Positions 44,497-56,118 of a DNA stretch of 64,000 nucleotides are shown one piece after another. Where the stretch lies: NCBI GenBank assembly GCA_946811695.1, contig OX328123.1, positions 39,890,136 to 39,954,135 of the forward strand, written 5' to 3'. Under the pieces are notes generated by a model. The model was not told the origin of the DNA and ran no database searches. It saw nothing but the letters and a program-made list of their open reading frames with translations. Made by a program: the position numbers and the translations under genes. The DNA comes from Gonocerus acuteangulatus (taxonomy: Eukaryota; Arthropoda; Insecta; Hemiptera; Coreidae). Numbering within the stretch: the first letter of the stretch is position 1; each line of letters begins with the position of its first letter.

Positions 44497-46979
44497 AAAA
44501 GTACATTTTTTTACTTTCATTGCTGATTATTTATTTCTTACTCTTGAATTGATATTTTATATTCACAAGTACATCAAACGTAGTTTGTAAGGGACAAGAT
44601 CATTAAAAAATAAAGATCTAATTTTAAAGCAGTAATGAATAGAATATTTACTCTTCTTCGTAATAGTTAAATTATTATTCATGTGAAAGATGTTTAATAA
44701 ATATTAAATTCGTCTTACTCCATTTAATTACCTAAATTATTATCATTGTTTCAAAATATGATTCAGTTTTACACAAAAATCACTAAAAATTCGCAACTAT
44801 TAAGTGACGTTTAAGGGCAAACATCATGAAACTAGCCCGAATATGTTCTTAAACAACGAATAAGACATATCACCTTCTCTTGACTAAAAAATGCTAAAGA
44901 AATGCTTTTAACTAATTAACCTATTATTTAAGAAAAGTTTTCCTGATTTTGATATTAGTTCACATTAACAAAAATATTGTGTATAATAATTTACAAGATT
45001 GTTAAAGCTTAGAAAAAAAATGCAAAACTTCTTTTCAGAAGTTAAGTAAATCAGTATTACTTTTATCGCGTTAGGTACAATCCTATTTGCTAATAAACTT
45101 TATTTCTGACAGTTACAAACTTCATTAATTATTATGCATTCCAAAAAACAGAAATGCAAAATAACCATCATATGTATATAGGCCTAATTTATTTGTCTGA
45201 TCCATCGGAATAGGATATTGCTTGTTATTGAAATCTTCACCTCTGTCCTAGGCATGTTTACAGTAGACAACAATGAGGAATGATAAGATTTTAGGACAGA
45301 CTATTAAATAAACAGCAGGAAAGTGAAGGTCATTCTTCTTTACACAGCTATTGTTGAATATTTGATTTAATTAGATAATATAATTTGAAGAAAAAGCAGC
45401 AAAACGCCTTTTGAGAAAGAAGATTCGTTTTTATTTTTTTTTTTTTTTTTTTATTTTTTTTTTTTTTTGGATAAAATAAATTCAACATAGTTGTATTTCA
45501 TTAAGTGCTGTCTAATGCCCTTCAAATTAGATTAATGGAAAAAATAAAAATATAAATTTAGTTGACTGCTTCACTTTGTATTGAATTAACAATAATAAGT
45601 TGTAATTATTCAAAAAGTAAATAAATTATTTATGACGTCATTAATTATGTTTATTTACATTTCAAGAAATAAATATTGACACAAAATCTTGTTTGGGTTA
45701 ATTTTGGTATGTCTAATTTTTCAATACTGTGTATATAATAAGACAGAAGTATTACATCTAATATGAATGCTTCAGAGGAGGTTTTAGAATTTCAAGGTCA
45801 CCCAGTGAGGCAATGGAAATTTTACAAGGGCAAAACGACCAAATCTAATTAAATTGAAGGTAATAACCATTAATAAGCACATTATTTCATTTTTTTACTG
45901 AATTTACACGATAATTATTAATAAAGGGTCATTTTTCCTACTGACCTACTGACAGAGTATGTAGGGTAGAGTGAAACTGCTGACATGCAAATTTTAACAA
46001 AGAATCACAAAAATAGCAGCAAAATGCGTATTATTACATATATGTTGTTTAAAATTGACTAGGATACTAGTAAAAACGTTGTTTAGTACTGATTAATACA
46101 AAATAAACCAGTATAAAGTGTTTCTAGGGCATAACTTTTCAAGGTCACTCCAGGAAAAGTGAACCTACTGGCCTAGATATTTTCAAACTAACATTATTAG
46201 ACTACAAAAATTATCATAAGAAAAGCATTATTTTAGTAAAACGCTGGTGTTATATACAAGTAATTTTGTTAACAGTTGAAATTCACTTGATGCATGTTTT
46301 TAGGCTATTATCAGAAAAACAACGCCCATCTTGAGATAAATAGTTATTGTTTAACAATGGCATAGGAAATTACTTGTTTTGCAGTTGTAAAAACTAGTTT
46401 ATTATTAAATTTTATGAAAAAAATGGTAGGTGTAAGAATATTGAGCTTAAATCAATTTTAACACATAATAACTGCAGAAAAGAAGTTTCTTTTACAATAA
46501 TTTGATCAGTAGCATCGTTTGTAAACTAGTTATAAAGGAAAATTGAGGAAATCAAACGAACAAATTTAAGTTTATCTATGATATGTGTGTCAAGTGCACT
46601 TTTCTATGTAAGAATATCGTTTTAATCAAGTTAAGTTAATTCCACTGGCATGATAAATAAATAATCAGTGATTTCATGGTATTCATGGGTGAAAGTAAGC
46701 ATCTTCATTTAAATGTTTGAGGAAAAAGCTATAAGAAGCAACATTGAGGTTATGTTTCTATTCTCTGAGCTTAGGAAATAGAAACATTCCCTAACAATAA
46801 ATATTCGTTAATATAGTGAATATGTTTGGTTAAAAATATATTAGCTGCATGTTTCTTGATTAATCTACAACCCATTTTAATAAGAAATACTTTTTAAGCA
46901 GAGAAAGCTGTTCAAAGCACTTGAGAAATTATTTGGCTACTTACAGTTAGTATTTAGGTCATTTAAATGAATGTTAGTT
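44497..46979. other. Blank AT-rich DNA
   Basis: No gene or element is recognised. A poly-T region with interruptions lies at 45430-45468. tcaaggtca (nuclear-receptor-like half site) occurs at about 45793 and 46139 but is short enough to be chance. Confidence 0.4.
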
Positions 46980-47650
46980 GTCACCAGAGAACTGCAGCTT
47001 GTAATGTAATATAGTTTTAGTTGAGCTGGTCATGGCTAGTGTCGGATAAGAGTGGGGGGCTCGAATATGGGAGCCAATGGCCCATGGGACAGGCTGCTCA
47101 CCACAAATCAAGCACCAGACACATGTTGATTCAATTGTTGTTGCACATGGTGTCGTTGCCATGGGTCCGGGAGGAGGGTACCTGTTGACAGGTTATGCTC
47201 TCCCCCACATACGGTCCTATAGGGAAGGCGGGAACCGAGAAGTGATTCGAGATTCATTCACTCTCTGAGTTGTACTCCGTTTCTGGCGTGCAAAGATTTT
47301 TTTTGTAGGCAGATTTTTTTTCAAATTCTGACTCACCTACGATCTGACACATGATTTTGGCCCACTTGGAGAGCTGCCTTCTCGCCGACCTGCGATGCTC
47401 CTCGTCGGGGTCGGCCATCTTGGCGGGGAGTCGGTCGGGCGGTGACGTCAGAGCCTGACGACACTAGTGCATCGTGGAAATGCACACTGGTCTCTAGAGT
47501 GCATCTCCCCCCTCCCGCCTCCCCTCAGGCCCCCCTCCTCTCACCACCACCCTCGCTCCATCAGACGGACAACAAATTTTCACCTTTTATATTTTCACAC
47601 AAACTCTCGTAGCCAGACCAACAGCTCCTTCATTGCACCTTGGACACAGA
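46980..47650. promoter_or_regulatory. GC-rich island, candidate promoter or 5' exon
   Basis: This is the most GC-rich block in the window, ending in a pyrimidine-rich ctcccccctcccgcctcccc segment. It contains an exact cAMP-response-type palindrome TGACGTCA at 47443-47450. A YY1-like site gccatcttggc lies at 47414-47424, 18 bp upstream. Short frames exist on both strands (47077-47268 plus, 46974-47162 minus) but neither shows a family I know. The sequence could be a promoter plus first exon of a host gene on either strand, or a GC-rich element end. Confidence 0.35.
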
Positions 47651-49130
47651 AAAAAATTTAAATGAAATCATGCATTTTGAGAAAAAAATTAACAAATACT
47701 TTTTATTTGTATTTTTATTATTATATGGAATGTCATTATGTAAAATGATCCTATTCAGAAATCCATATTCAATTCAAAATGGTTGACAATAATCGCTGCA
47801 CCCATCCAGAAGATAAGAAACATATACACGGTTTTTAATAATAATATTATTTTGGGACAGTCTTCTGTAGGTCCAAAGCCAACCAGTTTAGTGTTAAAGA
47901 ATTTTCTTTTTTTGAATTCATAGCAACCATACCTAGTAACTATCGAAAACTGAGTCCTTAGATAGATTATTCCTCATAAGAGAGTCATTATTGAAGTTTC
48001 ATAAATTTATAGATTTTAGCGCTTAGCTTATGGTTATTTTTAACATGTCTTATGAAAACAAAATTATAGCACGAGTAGCAATAGACTTCGAGATTCAATA
48101 ATTTTCCTATGAAATATTCGCGCAACACCACAGTTATATTTTTTGTACGTGATATTACTTCGTTATATAAAATTTAACTGTATATACCTACATATATAAC
48201 TTGATAAATTTAGCACCTGTTTCGGCCTTTCAAAATACTCGGTTTATCAGATGTGATGGTTCAAATCACGAATAAGGGAGCATTTTGTAGCAAGTAGCTT
48301 ATTTAAACCTTTTGTACTCGTATTTATAGATATTTTCTTTAATAAACCCCCGTATAAAATATTGAACAAATTTTAGAATATTAATGTATTTGAAAAATAT
48401 TAGAATGATATATTATATTAGTATGATGTATTAGTTCTGTATTTTGTGGAGATGTTTTATCTAAATGATAAATCCTCCGCAAAATATTTGACCACATTTA
48501 TTTATCTTTAGTCTCTGGTTTGTCATAACTTATGATTCATAAGGAGCTGTTTCCTCTCCTAAAATGATTTAGTACCGCTTTCAGTAGAAAAATACTATTC
48601 AATTTATACACCTTTATTTTTTTTTGTAAAAACAACATTTATTCAATTAGGGCTCTCAAATTCAGATTTTCCCCATTTTTTACAAGATTTATGTAGTAGC
48701 CATTTAAATCTAATTTGTTTGTTGTCCTATTTACTATTAACTAGCATGGATATATTCGGGCATCTACTTTTATTCACCAGTCCAATTTCTACCCTCCAAT
48801 CGAACTGATCAGTGATAAATAGGCGCTAAAATAAAAGTCAATGACCAAAAAAGTTGATTATAAATAGGGCAGTAAAATTCAAGATGATAATGACTACAGC
48901 CGAAGAGGAAGTTGTAAACGAAGTAGGAAAAGTATAATGTAGAATTAGCTGACCAACTAAATATTACTTGTAATAATATTTTGACCCCCGAGCAAAAATA
49001 TTTGTTCACTTGCTATTCTAATTTGTAATCATCATTAATATAAATGATTTAAACAGCAGATCTTATGGATATAATAATAAATTCATTCAATAATAATACA
49101 TTTGGCCAACAAATATGTTTATATTTTTTT
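47651..49130. other. AT-rich stretch, no recognised feature
   Basis: No reading frame, RNA gene or repeat end was supported between the GC-rich island and the Penelope-like remnant. Confidence 0.4.
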
Positions 49131-49153
49131 ATACCAACCAAGGTGAGGAATAA

Positions 49154-49672
49154 CCCTTCAAAGCTCCAAAAATAGCTCATAAATTAAAATATATTCCTGG
49201 ATTAACTGAAAAAATAAAGACAGGTTTAAAGAAGTGTGACCATACTAATTTAACAATTGGTCTTTATAATGATAATAAAATAACAAATGCATTAAGTAAT
49301 ATGAAAGATAGAATAAATAGTATAAATAAACAAAATGTGATTTATCAAATCAATTGTAAGCAATGCATTGACAAATGTTATATAGGTGAAACTTCCCAAA
49401 ATTTAAAAAATAGGATAAAACAACACATTTCTAATTGCAATAACAGTAAAAATATCAATACTACAGCATCGGCAAATCATGAATTCACCAAACAACATAA
49501 GTTTGATTATGATAATGTAAAAATTTTAAAAACTGTTAATGATAATAAATCTAGGAAATTAGCTGAATCCATTTACATAACAAAAAATATCAATAGAACC
49601 ATTAATTTCAAAACAGATGTTAAAGGGATAGGACAACATTATGTTGACATATTAAATAAAATTAATTTCTGA
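49154..49672 (+). pseudogene. GIY-YIG endonuclease domain of a Penelope-like element
   Basis: The frame is open from the in-frame TAA at 49151-49153 to TGA 49670-49672, about 172 residues, with the first ATG at 49301. The residues before that ATG (KLKYIPGLTEKIKTGLKKCD and following) read as the linker between RT and nuclease in Penelope-like proteins, so the true protein began far upstream. The nuclease signature is NVIYQINCKQCIDKCYIGET. This gives the two tyrosine/isoleucine strands (VIYQI, CYIGE) and the cysteine pair typical of Penelope nucleases, followed by LKNRIKQH with the expected arginine and histidine. The enzyme would nick target DNA during retrotransposition. The domain is uninterrupted but its partner RT is missing. 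Confidence 0.88.
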
Positions 49673-50161
49673 TGACATTGTAATAGATGCCTTTCATAGT
49701 TTAAATATCTTTGTTACATACCTCAGTGTAAATGAAATATTTTCTATTATTATTATATTGTATATTATTATTATTAATATATTGCATATTAAATATTTTA
49801 ATAAAAATAATGTTCAGTAATGATTAATTAAAATATCTGTGATATGTCATACATAAATTATTATACATTTTAGTTATACAAAATATAATAGGCCTAAGTA
49901 TGTTGATAAGGTCTTCTAATATGGCTGTGAGATAATGAACGTTTTTAATTGGTCTTGATTTGTAATTTGACTTGGTTCCTTTTAGGAATCATTTTTTTTG
50001 ATTTTATGACGGTCTAAATGTAATTTCAGTTATTGACAGGACATGGTGAGTTTAAAATTAAGGAAATAAAAATTGGTTTTACATGATGTAATATCTTGGT
50101 TAATGGTAATTATAAAGCGTGTTTTCTGCAGTATTTAGAAATTAATATACTATTTTAGATC

Positions 50162-50199
50162 TCCTGAAGATGGACGAATAGTTCGAAACGTTGTGATGT
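50162..50199 (+). ncRNA. Hammerhead-like core at PLE end
   Basis: CTGAAGA, one unpaired T, stem II ggac with gttc (one G-U pair) around loop gaata, then GAAAC and triplet GTT. Core residues fit CUGANGA...GAAA. Stem I pairing is weak here, so this copy is probably inactive. Its position in the 3' region of an element with a GIY-YIG frame ties the motif to Penelope-like elements. Confidence 0.5.
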
Positions 50200-50255
50200 T
50201 AAAATAAAAGTAATTTTTGGAGCTTTGAAGGATAATTCCTCACCTTGGTTGGTAT

Positions 50256-50626
50256 TATTAAATAATACCCTTCATCTAGTCATCAAAATGTTTATATTTT
50301 TATGCATATACTAAAGAAAATGCCCATACTATTTTTATATGTTGTACTAATAAAAGGTAATCGTTATATTCCTAGATTATTATCGTAATATAAATTAATC
50401 ACATGAGATCATTTCCGTGTTTGTTTTGTAATAAATTTCTTAAATGTCATTTTCCTGTAATCCGAATTGGATTATTGGGTATTGTATTAAATAAGTTATG
50501 GAAGTACCCTGTTTACGTAACCACTTACAATTTTTTAATCACATGTTAAGAGATTCGGAAATCAAGTATTCCTCTTTGATAATTTTAAATGAGTAATATT
50601 GTAATTGGGTTTTCATCTAGGGGATT
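50256..50626. other. AT-rich spacer
   Basis: Nothing is recognised between the Penelope-like remnant and the 94-bp array. Confidence 0.4.
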
Positions 50627-51193
50627 CTTATGATGTAAATACTTAGGTTTATATAGCGTCCAATATTATAGGAATGAATGACAAAACCTGTTCCACTCAC
50701 ATATAAAGGCTTTAGATGTTCTTATGATGTGAATACTTAGGTATATATAGAGTCCAATATTATAGGAATGAATGACAAAACCTGTTCCACTCACATATAA
50801 AGGCTTTAGATGTTCTTATGATGTGAATACTTAGGTGTATATAGAGTCCAATATTATAGGAATGAATGACAAAACCTGTTCCACTCACATATAAAGGCTT
50901 GGGATGTTCTTATGATGTGAATAATTAGGTGTATATAGAGTCCAATATTATAGGATTGAATGACAAAACGTGTTCCACTCACATATAAAGGCTTGAGATG
51001 TTCTTATGATGTGAATACTTAGGTTTATATAGAGTCCAATATTATAGGATTGAATGACAAAACGTGTTCCACTCACATATAAAGGCTTGAGATGTTCTTA
51101 TGATGTGAATACTTAGGTTCATATAGAGTCCAATATTATAGGATTGAATGACAAAACCTGTTCCACTCACATATAAAGGCTTGATATGTTCTT
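50627..51193 (+). repeat. 94-bp tandem array, 6 copies
   Basis: The landmark gga(a/t)tgaatg recurs at 50671, 50765, 50859, 50953, 51047 and 51141, exactly 94 bp apart. Units include ttcttatgatgtgaatactt, agagtccaatattatagg and ctgttccactcacatataaa. Early units carry aatg and late units attg, so variants are grouped along the array. Confidence 0.96.
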
Positions 51194-51781
51194 TAATTCA
51201 TGGCTTCATAATAACTAGTGTGGCCTGTTCAAAATACCTCATTCACCTAGAAAAGAAACAAAAAAACAAAAACAGATGAGATATAAAAAATTAGCTTACT
51301 ACAGAGAGAAATTATTTAAGACTAATTTACATTCATAAGATAATTTTTCCGTGATATGGAAAAATACAGCCGAATCAATTATTTTCAATTTATTTTGATT
51401 AATATCTATATAATTGTAATCGGTTTGCATACAAATACCTTCAGATATTTTTATAATGTATTGTCGGGCCTATAGAAATAACCAAAGTAATACTAGCCTT
51501 TCGAAGATGAAAATAAACAATTATTTCAGGTTTTTAGATAATTAGAAAACTTGGTCATACATTTAGAATATTTACTTGCATTTTTTAAAAAAATGTTTTA
51601 ATTATAAAATGTATTTGCTACCTTACTAAATAAATTATTTGTCTTGCAGTATATAAACTACTCCCCGAAAAATGTCATAATAAGAATATTTCTAAAAAAT
51701 TAATGTGAGGTTATAGAGAATCATTTGTCAAGTTTCTTATTTATGCTAAGATCACATGAACATATGCTTCTTCTTGTTGTC

Positions 51782-51786
<5 letters not shown>
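51194..51786. other. AT-rich stretch
   Basis: No feature recognised. Confidence 0.4.

Positions 51787-51861
<75 letters not shown>
51787..51861. repeat. (TA)n microsatellite
   Basis: A pure TA tract of about 75 bp. Confidence 0.95.
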
Positions 51862-51864
<3 letters not shown>

Positions 51865-52054
51865 TTCATAAAGAACAATTTTAATTTATTTCTGATAATA
51901 TCAAGAAAATAAACATGATATTACTTTTATTTATTTGTTGGGTTTTCACTCTAGAATTCCAATTTCATCATGAAATTGAGTGATAATCTCAGTTTTGAGT
52001 ATAATATAAGAAAGTTGATTAAATTTTATAACTTTTGTGAGATTTGGCAGTCTG

Positions 52055-52134
52055 CAGGATTTTCTTTTGGAAGAGTAGTGAGTTTCGAAACGTTGTAGAC
52101 ATTAATAAAACCAGTAGCTTTTATTAATGTCTAC
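52055..52134 (+). mobile_element. Degenerate PLE-type end plus 16-bp hairpin
   Basis: gagtttcgaaacgttgtaga resembles the tcgaaacgttgtgatg end at 50183. It leads into the perfect hairpin gtagacattaataaaa (52095-52110) and ttttattaatgtctac (52119-52134) with an 8-nt loop. The CTGANGA part is not preserved. Confidence 0.5.
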
Positions 52135-53805
52135 CTTTGAATTGATACTACGGTTTGAATGAAATAATTGTGAACATTTAATGTGTATCACACTTAAAGA
52201 AAATTTAATGCTGATTTAAAAAATGTGAATCTTTAAAAAAAAAAAATGTACACAAGAAGAGATAATTGGAGTTGTACTACAAAAAACACGTTTTTTTTTT
52301 GTTTTGTTTTTAAAAGAACCTTTAGAGCGGCATATGTCTGGAACGGAGTGAGATAGAAATGTATGGTTGGTGGTGTTGAACTACATGTTTTGTCTAGTTT
52401 CACCTCCTGGTGGATTGTCATTAACATGCGTAGGCATCTAAGCGGGTTTAGCTCCATACAATGAGAAAGAAAACGCGATTATAAATAAATAGACTGTTTT
52501 ATGCAGCAGGACGAAATTTAAATCTTAATATTTTTTTGAGCATGTTAAAGCGGTTTTCAATACGTCGGCTACGTGCCTCAATTTCCTGTAACTTTCAAAC
52601 TATATTCTAACGTCGTCTTTTTCGGCCTTCTGTAAGGTTTGTAGGATTGTCGGCTGACTTTGTAGTTTATTGATAGTACTGTAAGGCCCTACTTAGCCAA
52701 GCACGGTATTGGGAAATGTGAGGATCCCACAGGAGTTAGTACGAACCTAACTACCATAAGAAGTGGGAATCTACAAGGTAGACAAGTTCGTAAACTCCAC
52801 TCCTGCTCATGCGGCTTCTAGCTCCTCTCATCTATACTGCATTTACGACACTCTACCAACTAGAATCGGGGAGAATAAAAGGAAATAACTTATGAAGAAA
52901 TTAAAATCGTATACTGCTTTTGTTAGAAGTTTTTTAAGATATTACATAGCCATTACAATTTTTTTTTTGTTATTGACGTACTTAGGTTTTTGTTTTTTGA
53001 CAATTAAGTGGGGTATCTTATGTAAAACGTCTGTTTTTTATGAGAAGGATTTTTCTTGGACGGGTTATCTTAGGAGGTTATCACCATTTTCTGCCAATGG
53101 AAGGAGTGGTAATTTCTTTTTTTTTTTTATAGCAAGTGTCTAGAATCCACATTTTACGACGTAACAATCTAAAGTGTATTGCTACCCTTTTATACTACCA
53201 AAAGTAGTACTGGTCATTGCTTGACGGATATCAATGTGAACCGGTATATTAAACGTAGAACATTTTTACATACATTTATTTGTGAACATCCGCAACTATA
53301 GCAATTCGCTTAAAACAATCATTACGTGTATTGAAACAATTACATCATTACATACGTACTGCCAAGTATTTTACATATTCACTATATTTATACGATTACA
53401 TATAAATAAAATAATACGAGCATACAATATTGCTTATTCACTGAACTATATAAATAATAAAATATGCCAAGAAATTTTACGAAGTAACAAGTGATGACAA
53501 AAACTGATTTTAACTTCGTTAGTTTGGTATTGTCATATTCTGTAATTAGATGTTTTAATGTGTTTAATTTTAATTGTTTCGTGTGTCAATCAGTAAGATG
53601 GTAGTAACGTATGAATGTTTAGTTTTTATTACTGGTATAAAAAAAACCTTCTCTGAGGATTATTTATATCGAAAATGTGTATGAACTCGTGAAAAATGTG
53701 AACACGCACAAACAGAAATATTTATATTCAAAGTAATTTTGCTCCAAGAGAGTCAGGATTCGTACGAAGTCGAATTCAGGACATTAACGCGATACGTTAG
53801 TTTTT
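52135..53805. other. No recognised gene
   Basis: A GC-richer patch at 52680-52870 has no supported frame. At 53055-53115 gacgggttatcttaggaggt and tatcacc resembles SINE-C (gacgggttatctataggttg) but is short. Other frames are AT-driven. Confidence 0.35.
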
Positions 53806-53882
53806 TTCAAGGTAGGGATTGTCGGGGTTCGGTCACTGCTACTTAATAAAACTACATTTTATCATAAAAATGGTTTTATTGT

Positions 53883-53921
53883 GCCGACGTTTCGGCTTGA
53901 ACTTCAAGCCTTCATCAGGGC
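53883..53921 (-). ncRNA. Hammerhead-ribozyme-like motif, opposite arm
   Basis: The minus-strand mirror of the motif at 53948-53986. Stem II is perfectly paired (ggcttga with tcaagcc) and CTGATGA, GAAAC, GTC and the gcc/ggc stem I are all intact. Confidence 0.58.
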
Positions 53922-53947
53922 TGTAAAAACAAGTACTTGTTTTTACA

Positions 53948-53986
53948 GCCCTGATGAAGGTTTGAAGTTCAAGCCGAAACGTCGGC
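53948..53986 (+). ncRNA. Hammerhead-ribozyme-like motif
   Basis: gcc, CTGATGA (53951-53957), one A, ggtttga (53959-53965), loop agt, tcaagcc (53969-53975, one G-U pair), GAAAC (53976-53980), GTC and ggc. Same architecture as 22272-22310. Confidence 0.58.
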
Positions 53987-54090
53987 ACAATAAAACCATT
54001 TTTATGATAAAATGTAGTTTTATTAAGTAGCAGTGACCGAACCCCGACAATCCCTACCTCGCATCATCAACGGTCAACGATCTCCTCTCA

Positions 54091-55680
54091 ATGAGTTAGT
54101 TCTTTTCTTTTCTGTTTAACAACTTATCTACAATTGGGCTATTATTGAGAATTCACTATTTAACGAGACAAAATGTTGCAAATTTGTGATGATATGTTTC
54201 TTTTTTGTAAAAAAAAAAACAAACAAATAAATCAAGAAGCAGTAAAAAATTTTTCTTATTTATATAAGTAAGACATGGTGAGTCGAATTGTCGATGGTGA
54301 TGTGCACAACTAATTAGAAGAAGTAATGAAGAGTGTTTTGTATTTTTTTTTGGCATTTGAAAATGTGTAAACTTTATTGTATATAAATTTCATTTATATA
54401 AGCTATTTATTTTCGAAAATTGATTCTCCATGATTATTATTTTCGAGCCTTCAGTACTTCTGTAGAAGAACATTTTGTGACATTGCTTATCGCCGTGCCT
54501 CTGAATTCATCGAAGGCATTTCCTTTACGGCAGTAAAATATTTGTATTTATTATTCTCCTTTCTCCAAAATGAGATCGGAACGAGAAATATTCGGCACAA
54601 AACGGAATAAGATGAAGCAACAATGCTGTTTTGCACTTTCAAGTTGATAAATAATTTCAATACAATTTCGTTGATTTAATTGAATAACCGATAGGTTCTC
54701 CAACATATTCCATTGATATTCATGCTTTGACTTGGATTTGCACCTTTTCACTTTAGCACTATCCTCCGAAGGAAATTGAGGTCGCACTCATGACGGAAGT
54801 TTTGAAAAATTTCTTTGAATCTTTTTTATATAGGGACAACCTACCCGCTACCGAGGTACCAACAAGGTTTGAAAGTACGCGATGCGCCATCGGCGTTTTT
54901 ATTGGTATACTGAATTAATTATATTTACACAAAACAGTAAAATATATCCCAAAGTTCTGAATTTTCATGTCGCAGATCTATGAAACTTTGAAATTATTAT
55001 TAGTCTTGTAATTTATGTTGGGCCGCAACGAAGGTGGTTCAAATACTTGTAGGTATTTATGAATCAAAACGCCAGGTTTTAAATATTCAAAATTTGTACA
55101 CGAAATAATGTTTTGTATAAATAATAATAATCATAAAAGTTTAGAAAAAGAATATAATTTATAATTAGTAACAGAAAAATAATTTTAAATACAAATAAAA
55201 CAATAAAAAATTTCAAGTTTATTTTTTTTTTAAATTCTGCTTTTTGAATAAATTTTCTGCTTTATATGCGTGAATTGTAAGTATTTACATATACTGTCGT
55301 TATAGGTAGATGTGTCTAAAGTATTGAAAGATCAGAGAATATGTGCAATTTGTGTCTTCTTCGATTTGCAAATTAAAAAGGATTATATAAACCGATTTGT
55401 TTACACAATCCAGAAGTAACAGAGCAGGGTTTTAAAGCCTAGACATCTTACCAATGAATATAAGTTCTGCTGACTCTTTGGACATGTGCAGAAGGAAAAG
55501 AGAAGTTTTAAGAAGTAGTTATTATTAAATATGTTTATTACTGCTTCCCAATCCTACTACGAGCCAACGAAACACTATAGTGATCAGAAATTATTTGTTG
55601 TTTAATTTAAAGAATAAGAGGTGTGAAATCTACTGCAAAATTATTGAACCACGACTAAAATAAATTGTTACCCGTTTTTT
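54091..55680. other. AT-rich stretch, no recognised feature
   Basis: Frames such as 54551-54787 (minus) lack recognisable motifs. No repeat ends were found. Confidence 0.35.
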
Positions 55681-55826
55681 AGCGCGGTTCCTCCCTCCCT
55701 CCATAGGGAGGAACCCCGTTCATAAGGTTGACCTTATGACACAATCCGGAACTGCCGAAAAAAAGAATTTTAGAAAATTTTAGGTTTCAGAACCCCTAGA
55801 GAACGAAAATAACGGTGGTTCAAATT

Positions 55827-55885
<59 letters not shown>

Positions 55886-56118
55886 CTGTTCGCGCTCTAG
55901 CTCACTGAATAATGGTCCGATTTTGATGAAATTTGGTAATTGATATTTTTGAATACATTGAACTATGAAATAATAATTTCATGTCTGCAGGTTTCCAGGT
56001 AAAAGGGTGGCCCTTTGTCACCGGTCATGAAACATTTCAAGAAAAGTCGAACCAAAATAATACGTGTTTCTATTTCAGTCTTTCCAAATGAGAGTAGGGA
56101 TAAGAACGGAACCGCGCT
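55681..56118. mobile_element. TA-centred element with 11-bp inverted ends
   Basis: agcgcggttcc (55681-55691) is the exact reverse complement of ggaaccgcgct (56108-56118). Between them, in order, are ccatagggaggaacccc, gacacaatccggaactgccg, aggtttcagaacccc, ggtggttcaaatttg, (TA)n (about 55829-55880), tgtctgttcgcgctctagct and ggtccgattttgatgaaatt. The same blocks, reversed, occur at 22891-23195, so this is a dispersed family. No protein frame is present. Confidence 0.72.

Larger units (their letters stand above)
49131..50255 (+). mobile_element. Penelope-like element remnant with inverted ends
   Basis: The 41-bp ends ataccaaccaaggtgaggaa... (49131-49171) and ...ttcctcaccttggttggtat (50215-50255) are inverted copies with two mismatches. 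Between them are a GIY-YIG coding region (49154-49672), a roughly 490-bp AT-rich 3' UTR and a hammerhead-like core at 50162-50199. The reverse-transcriptase part is absent, so the copy is 5'-truncated and cannot move by itself. Inverted terminal repeats are a known arrangement for Penelope-like elements. Confidence 0.88.
53810..54059. mobile_element. Near-perfect 125-bp-arm palindrome of PLE-type termini (P3)
   Basis: The left arm (53810-53934) and right arm (53935-54059) are reverse complements with one difference (ggcttga versus ggtttga) and no spacer. The axis lies within aaaacaagtacttgtttt. The arms contain aggtagggattgtcggggtt, ggtcactgctacttaataaa, atcataaaaatggttttatt and the ribozyme-like core. 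The edge gcatcatcaacggtcaacg then atctcctctca follows on the right only, as in the copy at 22272-22414. Confidence 0.95.

Noticed and set aside
45793..46150. Nuclear-receptor half sites tcaaggtca
   Set aside because: Two 9-mers in several hundred bases of otherwise blank DNA are not evidence of a regulatory element.
52880..53143. 83-codon frame with a hydrophobic segment
   Set aside because: It runs into a SINE-C-like fragment and a T-run coding for poly-F; probably chance.
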